Part shown: one piece after another, positions 1-6,168 of the stretch
Numbering within the stretch: the stretch's first letter is position 1
How the letters are laid out: the number at the start of each line of letters is the position of its first letter
Source of the DNA: Gemmatimonadota bacterium
GTDB lineage: Bacteria > Gemmatimonadota > Gemmatimonadetes > Longimicrobiales > Gaopeijiaceae
NCBI GenBank assembly: GCA_007127575.1
Contig: SKZC01000483.1
Span: forward strand, 1-6,168
DNA length: 6,168 nucleotides
Reading direction: 5' to 3'
Program-made: the position numbers and the translations under genes
The notes under the pieces: generated by a model
The model's database searches: none
Seen by the model: only the letters and a program-made list of their open reading frames with translations
What the model was told of the DNA's origin: nothing

Positions 1-1
1 C

Positions 2-73
2 AGCCCCGCCATGGCCGCCGCCGCTGCGGTGACCGGCCATCTCGCGGACGTTCGAAAGTGGGAGGAACGGTGA
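2..73 (+). CDS. leuC: 3-isopropylmalate dehydratase large subunit, C-terminal end only
   Basis: Only the last 23 codons and the TGA stop (71-73) lie in the window; the gene continues off the left edge. The frame starting at base 2 reads SPAMAAAAAVTGHLADVR and then KWEER. The SPAMAAAAAVTGH segment is the characteristic end of LeuC, following the region that binds substrate in this aconitase-family protein. LeuC carries the [4Fe-4S] cluster and pairs with LeuD to convert 2-isopropylmalate to 3-isopropylmalate in leucine synthesis in the cytoplasm. The stop codon overlaps the leuD start by four bases, which fits a leuCD operon with coupled translation. The identification rests on a short segment, but its position directly before leuD makes it very likely. 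Nothing can be said about the catalytic cysteines, which are outside the window. Confidence 0.9.
   Translation, partial: SPAMAAAAAVTGHLADVRKWEER
61..66 (+). promoter_or_regulatory. Ribosome binding site that decides the leuD start
   Basis: GGAGGA lies four to five bases before the GTG at 70-72, inside the last codons of leuC. An earlier in-frame GTG at 58 has no such sequence before it and would add four residues (MGGT) that LeuD proteins normally lack. Together with the GTGA overlap with the leuC stop, this favours 70 as the leuD start. Confidence 0.75.
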
Positions 74-699
74 AAGCGTTTCGTCGAGTGAAGGGTCCCG
101 TGATCCCGTTGGACCGCGTGGACGTGGACACGGACCAGATCATCCCCAAGCAGTTCTTGAAACGGGTGGAGCGCACCGGATACGGGGACTTCCTCTTCTT
201 CGATTGGCGTTATGGGGACGACGGCTCTCCCGATCCGGACTTCGTCCTGAACCGACCCGAACTTGAAGGGGCTCCCATCCTATTGGCCGGTCCGAACTTC
301 GGATGCGGCTCGTCCCGGGAGCACGCGGCGTGGGCCCTCATAGATTTTGGCATCCGGGTGGTCATCGCCCCCAGCTTCGCCGACATCTTTCAGGAGAACG
401 CCTTCCAGAACGGGCTCCTTCCGGTCACTCTCCCCCAGGACGAGGTTCGAGCCCTGATGAATCTCGTCCAGGACCGGCCCGGAGTGCACGCCGAGGTGGA
501 CCTGGAGGCGTGCACGGTGGAAGCCGGGGATGGATTCCGGAACCGGTTTCAGGTGGACCCCTTTCGGCGACGTTGTCTCCTGGAGGGGTTGGACGAGATC
601 GGCCTGACCCTACAGCATGAGGATGCCATCCGTAGGTTCGAGGCTCAGGTCTCCGGCGGAGGTGGGGGGAATTCCCCGGGCTCCGCTCCACCTCACTGA
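70..699 (+). CDS. leuD: 3-isopropylmalate dehydratase small subunit
   Basis: LeuD is the small swivel-domain subunit of isopropylmalate isomerase. With LeuC it interconverts 2-isopropylmalate and 3-isopropylmalate by dehydration and rehydration, the second step of leucine synthesis, in the cytoplasm. From the GTG at 70 the protein is 209 residues; family members are about 200. Visible motifs are VDVDTDQIIPKQFL (about residues 18-30), the signature GPNFGCGSSREHAAW (about 74-88), IAPSFADIFQENAFQNGLLP (about 99-118), and the closing LDEIGLTL (about 174-181). Start choice: a GTG at 58 is also in frame, but 70 has a GGAGGA just upstream and overlaps the leuC stop as GTGA, typical of translational coupling. 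The last 15 residues or so are Gly/Pro/Ser-rich, lie beyond the conserved fold, and are probably disordered. The next gene starts 11 bases downstream. The family call is secure. Confidence 0.96.
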   Translation: MKAFRRVKGPVIPLDRVDVDTDQIIPKQFLKRVERTGYGDFLFFDWRYGDDGSPDPDFVLNRPELEGAPILLAGPNFGCGSSREHAAWALIDFGIRVVIAPSFADIFQENAFQNGLLPVTLPQDEVRALMNLVQDRPGVHAEVDLEACTVEAGDGFRNRFQVDPFRRRCLLEGLDEIGLTLQHEDAIRRFEAQVSGGGGGNSPGSAPPH

Positions 700-710
700 A
701 CGAGGCAACC

Positions 711-2285
711 ATGCTGAAGACGGCCCGGACCCTCCTCGTCGCCCTCGCCGTCCTGCTCACCGTCGGGTGCGGGGAAGAGCCCTACGACCTCATCCTTCAG
801 AACGGACTCGTCCTGGATGGAACGGGTTCTGAAGCCGTCCAGGCCGATGTGGGTGTGAGGGGGGACCGGATCGCGGCGGTGGGAGACCTGGCAGGGGCCG
901 CCGCCGGCGAGGTGCTGGACGTGGAGGGCCTCCACGTGTCTCCCGGCTTCATCGACCTCCACTCTCACGCCGGAGGCAACCTCTCCGACCCCGAGCTGAG
1001 TCCGGCCCGTGCGCTGGTGGCCCAGGGGATCACCACGGCGGTGATCAATCCCGACGGAGGTGGGCCCGTGGACCTGGCTGCCCAGCGGGAGGGACTCCTT
1101 CGGGACGGTCTGGGCGTGAACGTGATCCAGCTCGTCCCTCACGCCTCCGTTCGGTCGGAGGTTATGGGCGGCAGCTTCGACCGGGAACCCACGGATGAAG
1201 AGATGGACGAGATGCGCCGCTTGGTGCGGGTCGGGATGGAGGAGGGCGCCTTCGGCCTCTCCACCGGCCTCTTTTACACGCCGGGCGACTTCGCCACCAC
1301 CCAGGAGATCGTGGAACTGGCGCAGGTGGTGGCCGAATTCAACGGGGTGCACTCCAGCCACATCCGGGACGAGGCCGATTACTCCGTAGGGGTGGTGAAC
1401 GCGGTCCAGGAGATCATCGACATCTCCCGGGAGTCGGGGGTGGCGGGGATCGTCAGCCATATCAAGGCTTTGGGCCCCAACGTGTGGGGGGCCAGCGAGG
1501 AGATCGTGGCCCGGATCGCCGCCGCCCGGGAAGAGGGCGTGGAGGTGTGGGCGGATCAGTACCCCTACGACGCCTCCGCCACCGGCCTCACTGCCGCGCT
1601 GGTTCCCGCCTGGGCCCGGGATGGAGGAGGAGAGGAGCTCCGCCGCCGAATGGAGGAGCCCGAAACCGCGGAGCGTATCCGGGAGGGCATCTCTGAGAAC
1701 CTGGCCCGCCGGGGTGGAGCGGACCGGATCATGTTCCGAGGAACCGGAGAGCTGGCGGGACGAACCCTGGCCGATCTAGCCGAGGAGCGGGGCACCGACG
1801 GTGTTGACGCTGCCTTCCAGCTCATCCGTGCCAACGAGGCTCCGGGAATCATCTCCTTCAACATGCACGAAGACGACATCCACCGGCTCATGAGGCAGCC
1901 GTGGACGCTTACCTCCACTGATGGAGGACTCCCGGTTTTCGGCGAGGGGACGACGCACCCTCGAGCATACGGTGCGTTCCCCCGGAAAATCCGGAAGTAC
2001 GTACGGGAGGAAGGGGTCCTGGACCTTCCCCAGGCCATTCGCACCATGACGGGAGCCTCGGCTCAGGCATTTCGGGTGGAGGGCCGGGGGGTCATCGAGC
2101 CCGGCGCCTACGCGGACATCACCGTGTTCGACCTTGAGCGGGTGCATGACCCTGCGGACTACCTGGATCCGCACCAGTACGGTGAGGGGATGGTCCACGT
2201 CCTGGTGAACGGGACCTTCACCATCCGGGACGAAGCCTTCACCGACGCCCTTCCGGGCCTCGTCCTCCGCCTGGGCGACCCCTGA
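711..2285 (+). CDS. N-acyl-D-amino-acid deacylase-family amidohydrolase, predicted lipoprotein
   Basis: This 524-residue metal-dependent amidohydrolase resembles D-aminoacylases, which release D-amino acids from N-acyl-D-amino acids. Residues 1-20 form a lipoprotein signal: basic n-region, hydrophobic core LLVALAVLL, and LTVGC with Cys20 as the lipidation site, so it is probably membrane-anchored outside the cytoplasm. A small beta domain (about 25-75, starting YDLILQNGLVLDGTG) precedes the TIM barrel. Likely metal or catalytic residues are H84 and H86 in GFIDLHSHA, H217 in HSSHIRDEAD, H250 in VSHIKALG, and D404 in TSTDGG. GLSTGLFYTPG (182-192) is also typical. The beta domain closes with GVIEPGAYADITVFD. 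The usual metal-ligand cysteine in an NCG motif is absent: the matching site reads NPDGGG (113-118). The ATG has GAGG five bases upstream and lies 11 bases after leuD, suggesting cotranscription. The substrate is unproven; another acyl-amide or cyclic amide is possible. Confidence 0.88.
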   Translation: MLKTARTLLVALAVLLTVGCGEEPYDLILQNGLVLDGTGSEAVQADVGVRGDRIAAVGDLAGAAAGEVLDVEGLHVSPGFIDLHSHAGGNLSDPELSPARALVAQGITTAVINPDGGGPVDLAAQREGLLRDGLGVNVIQLVPHASVRSEVMGGSFDREPTDEEMDEMRRLVRVGMEEGAFGLSTGLFYTPGDFATTQEIVELAQVVAEFNGVHSSHIRDEADYSVGVVNAVQEIIDISRESGVAGIVSHIKALGPNVWGASEEIVARIAAAREEGVEVWADQYPYDASATGLTAALVPAWARDGGGEELRRRMEEPETAERIREGISENLARRGGADRIMFRGTGELAGRTLADLAEERGTDGVDAAFQLIRANEAPGIISFNMHEDDIHRLMRQPWTLTSTDGGLPVFGEGTTHPRAYGAFPRKIRKYVREEGVLDLPQAIRTMTGASAQAFRVEGRGVIEPGAYADITVFDLERVHDPADYLDPHQYGEGMVHVLVNGTFTIRDEAFTDALPGLVLRLGDP

Positions 2286-2316
2286 CGGAACGGGGGTCGG
2301 GGGTCCGGTCCGTGTC

Positions 2317-3759
2317 CTACCGGATTCCCACCTGACCCCTGACCGCGTCGATGAGGTGCTGAGCGTCGTAGCCCACACCGTCCTTGAAGACGGTGACCAC
2401 GTTCCGGATCTCCTCGGGCCGCTCAACCGGATCTCCCTGGATGACCACCAGGTCCGCCCGCTTCCCCGCCTCCACGGACCCCCGCTCGTCTTCCTCTCCC
2501 AGAATCCTGGACCCGTTCAGGGTGAGGATCTGAATGGACTCCACCGGGGAAAAACCCGCCTCGATGAGGAGTTCGTGATTCCGCTGGTCCCCGAAACCGG
2601 GTAGAGCCCCCCCGTTCCCCGTGGGGTCCACTCCGGCTCCCAGCACCCCTCCGGCGCGAACGAAGGCCACCTCGAAGTCCTGCGCCTTGCGGAAGACCTG
2701 AGGCATGGTGGACTGGTCCGCCGCCTGCGCGATCTGATCCCGGGTCTCCATGTACTCCTGGAATGCGTCCGGATGCAAGGCCTCCTGGAACCGGTCCTCC
2801 AGAGGCGGCCGGCCCGGATACGAGAGCTCGTAGACCGCCAGGGTGGAGGTCATGGAAACGTCGTTTTCCACCATCTCCCGGATCGTGGTCTGCACCTCCG
2901 AAGAGTCGATCTCCACCTCCAGGAGAGAGCTTCGGAGACCGGACGGGCACTCGTCGGGGACCTTGTCCGGATGGTAGTCCGAGTTCGTGAACAAGCCGTG
3001 CTCCAGGTTGTCGATCCCCAAAGCTACCGCTTCGCGGAACGAGACGGAGCAAAGGTGACCCGTAAACCGCAGTCCCAGACGATGCGCCTCGTCGATGGCG
3101 GCTCCCAGCGCCTCACTGGAGATCCGGGTGTACGCCTTGAACCAGGTGGCTCCCTCCTCCGCCCAGTAGGACACCACCCGTCGAGCCTCCTCCGCCGCAT
3201 CCAAGGCCAGGTGATGGTCCGGAGCCCCTTCCCCCGAGAGGTACGGACCCGTGACGTGCATCCGCGGACCCGGCTCCTCCCCCGCATGGATGCGCCGTTT
3301 CAGCTCCACCTCCTCATACGGGAACGCTGCACCCGTGGTGCGGATGGTGGTGACGCCACTGCCCAGGTAGAGTCGAGGAGCGGTGTACTGGAGCTGCACC
3401 CGCCGCCCCCGGGTGGTGTAGAACGTATGATTGTGAAGTCCCACCAGACCCGGGATCACCGTATGGCCGGGGAGCTCCAGCACCCGGGCCCCTGCGGGAA
3501 CCGACACCTGGCCTACCGGTCCCACCGCCTCGATCCACCCGTCCTGGATGAGGACCGTCCGCCCGGGCGCCGGGTCCGCACCGGTGCCATCCACCACCGT
3601 GACGTCCACTAGCGCCACGGTCCCCTCCGAAACGGACACGTACTCCTGAACCTCCGGAGCGAGTTCCGCGACCTCCTGGGCTGCAGAGGGTGCGGACAGG
3701 GTCACCAGGGCCAGGGCTACCGCCATGAGCCCCACGGAAGCAGCTCGAGCTCGTTTCAT
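2317..3759 (-). CDS. Secreted metal-dependent amidohydrolase, imidazolonepropionase/prolidase-like
   Basis: This 480-residue protein belongs to the amidohydrolase superfamily branch that holds imidazolonepropionase-like enzymes and Xaa-Pro or Xaa-Arg dipeptidases. Residues 1-27 are a signal peptide (MKRAR, hydrophobic core, then APSAA before QE), so it is probably periplasmic or secreted. A short beta domain (about 48-100) leads to PGLVGLHNHTF with metal ligands H109 and H111. K208 in WFKAY is the likely carboxylated bridging lysine; H235 in TGHLCS and H254 in LEHGLF are further ligands, and D378 in GVDPTGNGG is the catalytic aspartate. The C-terminal part (GSVEAGKRADLVVIQGDP) rebuilds the beta domain. 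All metal residues appear present, so activity is expected, probably on a dipeptide or amide. The ATG is preceded by AGGAG at seven bases. It lies 117 bases after the multicopper oxidase on the same strand and converges on the deacylase gene. The exact substrate cannot be read from the sequence. Confidence 0.87.
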   Translation of the reverse strand: MKRARAASVGLMAVALALVTLSAPSAAQEVAELAPEVQEYVSVSEGTVALVDVTVVDGTGADPAPGRTVLIQDGWIEAVGPVGQVSVPAGARVLELPGHTVIPGLVGLHNHTFYTTRGRRVQLQYTAPRLYLGSGVTTIRTTGAAFPYEEVELKRRIHAGEEPGPRMHVTGPYLSGEGAPDHHLALDAAEEARRVVSYWAEEGATWFKAYTRISSEALGAAIDEAHRLGLRFTGHLCSVSFREAVALGIDNLEHGLFTNSDYHPDKVPDECPSGLRSSLLEVEIDSSEVQTTIREMVENDVSMTSTLAVYELSYPGRPPLEDRFQEALHPDAFQEYMETRDQIAQAADQSTMPQVFRKAQDFEVAFVRAGGVLGAGVDPTGNGGALPGFGDQRNHELLIEAGFSPVESIQILTLNGSRILGEEDERGSVEAGKRADLVVIQGDPVERPEEIRNVVTVFKDGVGYDAQHLIDAVRGQVGIR

Positions 3760-3876
3760 CAGTCCACTCCTGTTTACAGGCTCGCGGGACGAGGGGCAGG
3801 GTTCCGCCTGGGCAGCCGGCGTGAGCCCGCCACACCGATGCCACAGGCGGGAGACCTCCGGCCCGGATACCGCATT
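3760..3876 (-). other. Spacer between the multicopper oxidase and the amidohydrolase
   Basis: The spacer is 117 bases between two genes on the same strand. It holds the AGGAG ribosome binding site (3767-3771) of the downstream amidohydrolase. A weak possible hairpin is formed by CCCGCC (3826-3831) and GGCGGG (3846-3851) with a 14-base loop and no T-run. I see no clear -35/-10 pair. The length allows a separate promoter for the amidohydrolase, but readthrough from the oxidase is equally possible. Confidence 0.5.
3769..3780. repeat. Short inverted repeat overlapping a ribosome binding site
   Basis: CCTGT and ACAGG arms are separated by two bases (+ strand CCTGTTTACAGG). The two-base spacer is too small for a hairpin loop, so if functional it would be a dyad protein-binding site. 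It overlaps the AGGAG of the amidohydrolase gene, where a bound protein could hinder expression. A 5+5 repeat of this kind can arise by chance. Confidence 0.3.
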
Positions 3877-6168
3877 CTATGGATCCACATGAAACACGGC
3901 CATCATTCCGGACTCCAGGTGCTCGGCGATATGGCAGTGGACCATCCAGGCTCCCGGGTTGGACATCTCCACCAGGAGCTCCACCACGGCACCCACCGGG
4001 ATCAACGCCGTGTCCTTCCAGGTGGGGTACGGATTGCGTTCCCCGTTCACCGAAAGAACCAGAAAGCGCTGACCGTGAACGTGCACGGGGTGCTGCATGG
4101 CGTGGAGGCTATTCCGGTCGTTCACCACCTCTACCTTCACCACGTCTCCCACGGAGAAGCGCCAGTCCATCTCCATGTTCTCCGAGCCCTGATCCGGATC
4201 GCGGAGAACCCACCGAACGTCGGCCCCCGAAACCAGCCAGTCCATGTCCGGCATGGTGCCGGCCCACTCCACCCGGGGCCGAAACACCCCTTCCCAGGAG
4301 AAAAGTGGATTCAGGGGAAAGGGGAGCTCCCCGACCTCCAGATCCAGTAGCAGCGTCCGGTCGGGGTCCCGGTGGAGGTGCTCCTCCACGAGCCCCTCCA
4401 CCTCCGCCCTCACCCCCGGGGCCTCCCGCAGCGAACCGAACTCCTCCGCCGAAGCCTCCACGGCGGCGGCCGGCCGGCCCCCCTCCACGTGGACGACCCC
4501 CACGGTGTCGATCTCACTGAAGAAGCGGGCCCCCATGTGGTCCAGGGCCTGGACCCGATTTTCCACCGCCACCGATCCCTCTTCGGGGAACCGCACCTCC
4601 ACCACCCAGCGCTCCGCCGGAGCCACCACCACGCTCTCCACCCAGAGCTCCTGTGGCACCTTTCCCAGATCGCCCGCCACGAGCTTCATGGGCAACTCCC
4701 CGAAGGAGAGGTTGAACGTCCGGGTGTTGGCCGCGTTGGTGAAGTGGAAACGTACCACGTCCCCGGCTCGGACCGAGGTCTCCCAGCCCTCCTCACCGTT
4801 CACGGTGAGCACGTTCCCGAACCGACCCATGAGGGCATGGATGGGCGCTTCCCGTCCGTAGGGAACGGGCCCCATGGGACCCACCAGGTGATCGTCCAGG
4901 AGGAGGATCTCCTCACCATCCACCGCCCCGTAGGGGTTCCCTCCGTTCGCCGGAACGTCCACCTGGAGGTTGCCGGAGAGCCCCATGTCCTGCATCACGT
5001 CCTCTCGGAGGTGAGGGTGGTACCAGTAGGTACCCTCGTCGGGCAGCCGGAGCTCGTACCGAAACTCGGATCCCGGGCTCACAGGGTCCTGCGTCACCCC
5101 CGGCACCCCGTCGTAGGGGTTCTCTAGCCGGATCCCGTGCCAGTGGACCGCCGAGGGGAGGGGGGTCTCGTTGCGGAATCGTACATGGACGGTGGACCCT
5201 TGCTCCGCACGGATGAGCGGTCCGGGAATCTGCTGGTTGAAGCCGTAACCTGGGATCTCCTGACCCCCGATCCTCCGGACCACAGGCCCGGCCTCCAGCT
5301 CCAACGTGTCCCCGTGGGCCAGAAAGACCTGCTCTCGAGGACGTGCCAAGGGGACGTGGGCTCCCGAACCGCCCCGGGGAAGGAAGGGCTCCACCCGCGG
5401 CCGAAGACGCATCATGGCCTCGGGCATGTCCACTTGGGGATGCATGGGTGGGGGATTCCATGGACTCGCAGCGGCCCGGCCCGGGTCGTGGACTCCCAAT
5501 CCGTGTCCGAGATGGACCGGGGCGAACGGAGGAAGGGAATCCGGGTCCGGATGAGCTGCCTCCGGGGGGTGCTCGGTGTGTGGAGCGTGCATCTCATGGC
5601 CCCGGAATTCCCCCTCGGCGGACATCTCCGCCAGAATGTAGGGAAGGTCGTGGGGCCGAAGCACCATGGAAGCGGAGGCCCCCCGAAGGACCAGCGGGCC
5701 CGAGCGAGCGTCCCCCACCTCGGGGCCCTCTGCGGACACCAGGATGAGGAAGGTGTTGAAGCCCCCCTCCCGCAGCTCCCTCACCCCGTTCTCCACCTCA
5801 CCCAGATGGACCATGGGCCAGAAGGAAGGAGGGGTCAGCCAGGCCACGTACCGGTCGTAGGGCCCCAGCTCCGCCGGATCCGGAAGCCCCTCCACTTCGA
5901 CCCGGAACCGCTGTCGGTCTACACCATCCCGGTCCACGGCCACCCCGAAGGGGGTCTCCGCCGGCAACAGGTGTACCCGCCCCGACGCGCCTGAGGCCGC
6001 CGGCGCGGCGTGCAGCGTGATGCAGTAAAGGTCCGGAGCCGGAAGCCGGGCTTCGGCGTGCCCCTCCGAGGGCTCGTCACAGGACAGGCGGTCCGACGCA
6101 CCCTCCACCGCCCAGCCGGAGGTGAGGGCGGGGAAGATGGAGACCATCCCGACCAGGAGCACATTGCG
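3877..6168 (-). CDS. Exported three-domain multicopper oxidase with N-terminal extension (5' end may be off the window)
   Basis: Multicopper oxidases (CueO/laccase-like) couple one-electron oxidation of substrates such as Cu(I) or phenols to reduction of oxygen to water. The frame stays open to the right edge. A GTG at 6162 would give 761 residues, but the true start may lie upstream, because Arg-Asn before it would supply the basic n-region of the signal peptide (LLVGMVSIFPALTSGWA). Numbering from that GTG, residues about 60-180 form an extra beta-rich domain and 189-251 a His/Met/Pro-rich linker. Cupredoxin domains follow at about 275-403, 415-560 and 600-761. Copper ligands are complete: HWH 340-342, HPH 382-384, HPVHVH 691-696, and HCHIAEHLESGM 742-753 with type 1 Cys743, H748 and axial Met753. 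Family enzymes are usually about 450-600 residues, so the extension explains the length. Substrate is unknown; copper tolerance is plausible. No copper-resistance neighbour is visible. Confidence 0.93.
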   Translation of the reverse strand, partial: RNVLLVGMVSIFPALTSGWAVEGASDRLSCDEPSEGHAEARLPAPDLYCITLHAAPAASGASGRVHLLPAETPFGVAVDRDGVDRQRFRVEVEGLPDPAELGPYDRYVAWLTPPSFWPMVHLGEVENGVRELREGGFNTFLILVSAEGPEVGDARSGPLVLRGASASMVLRPHDLPYILAEMSAEGEFRGHEMHAPHTEHPPEAAHPDPDSLPPFAPVHLGHGLGVHDPGRAAASPWNPPPMHPQVDMPEAMMRLRPRVEPFLPRGGSGAHVPLARPREQVFLAHGDTLELEAGPVVRRIGGQEIPGYGFNQQIPGPLIRAEQGSTVHVRFRNETPLPSAVHWHGIRLENPYDGVPGVTQDPVSPGSEFRYELRLPDEGTYWYHPHLREDVMQDMGLSGNLQVDVPANGGNPYGAVDGEEILLLDDHLVGPMGPVPYGREAPIHALMGRFGNVLTVNGEEGWETSVRAGDVVRFHFTNAANTRTFNLSFGELPMKLVAGDLGKVPQELWVESVVVAPAERWVVEVRFPEEGSVAVENRVQALDHMGARFFSEIDTVGVVHVEGGRPAAAVEASAEEFGSLREAPGVRAEVEGLVEEHLHRDPDRTLLLDLEVGELPFPLNPLFSWEGVFRPRVEWAGTMPDMDWLVSGADVRWVLRDPDQGSENMEMDWRFSVGDVVKVEVVNDRNSLHAMQHPVHVHGQRFLVLSVNGERNPYPTWKDTALIPVGAVVELLVEMSNPGAWMVHCHIAEHLESGMMAVFHVDP

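Noticed and set aside
58..69. GTG at 58 as the leuD start
   Set aside because: It has no ribosome binding site, would cover the GGAGGA itself, and adds residues absent from the family. The GTG at 70 overlaps the leuC stop and is well spaced.
693..1460. Long open frame of 255 codons on the - strand opposite the deacylase gene
   Set aside because: It runs antisense to a well-supported gene and its translation is rich in His, Arg, Gly and Pro with no recognisable motif, as expected for a shadow frame in GC-rich DNA.
2285..2313. Possible terminator between the two convergent genes
   Set aside because: ACGGA (2285-2289) can pair with TCCGT (2309-2313), but the stem is only five base pairs with a 19-base interior and no T-run on either side. 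The G-rich middle (two runs of five G) is too short of runs for a convincing quadruplex.
2773..3612. Open frame of 279 codons on the + strand opposite the amidohydrolase gene
   Set aside because: The - strand frame carries a full set of amidohydrolase metal residues. The + strand product is Arg/His/Pro-rich without a domain pattern.
3826..3851. Hairpin CCCGCC/GGCGGG after the multicopper oxidase gene as a terminator
   Set aside because: The stem is six base pairs with a 14-base loop and no following T-run. In DNA this GC-rich such pairings arise often, so it is only mentioned under the spacer.
5137..5994. Open frame of 285 codons on the + strand opposite the multicopper oxidase
   Set aside because: It is a shadow frame: the opposite strand encodes the signal-to-cupredoxin protein, and this translation shows no family motif.

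Overview
The window is a dense, GC-rich stretch (about two-thirds G+C by eye) from a bacterial chromosome, carrying four substantial genes and the tail of a fifth. The mix is leucine biosynthesis genes beside exported amidohydrolases (one a lipoprotein) and a large exported multicopper oxidase with an unusual N-terminal extension. Together with the codon use, this resembles Gemmatimonadota or a similar high-GC environmental Gram-negative lineage. That placement is an inference from general knowledge and was not tested.

Layout. On the + strand, bases 2-73 encode the last 23 residues of LeuC. LeuD starts on a GTG that overlaps the leuC stop by four bases (GTGA). An N-acyl-D-amino-acid deacylase-like lipoprotein (711-2285) begins 11 bases after leuD and is probably cotranscribed with it. 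A 31-base gap then separates two convergent gene pairs. On the - strand, a multicopper oxidase (right window edge to 3877) is followed after 117 bases by a secreted metal-dependent amidohydrolase of the imidazolonepropionase/prolidase-like type (3759-2317).

How the genes may fit together. LeuC and LeuD form isopropylmalate isomerase, an ordinary cytoplasmic leucine pathway enzyme. The two amidohydrolases are exported and probably act on amides, peptides or N-acylated amino acids at the cell envelope. They belong to different branches of the superfamily and are not recent duplicates. The multicopper oxidase keeps all the expected copper ligands and is exported, which suits copper detoxification or oxidation of phenols or metals. 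I see no clear functional link between the leucine genes and the rest.

The most interesting points are the N-terminal domain and His/Met-rich linker fused to the oxidase, and the loss of the usual metal-ligand cysteine in the deacylase homologue. I found no RNA gene, mobile element, CRISPR array or strong terminator, and no convincing sign of a wholly new system.
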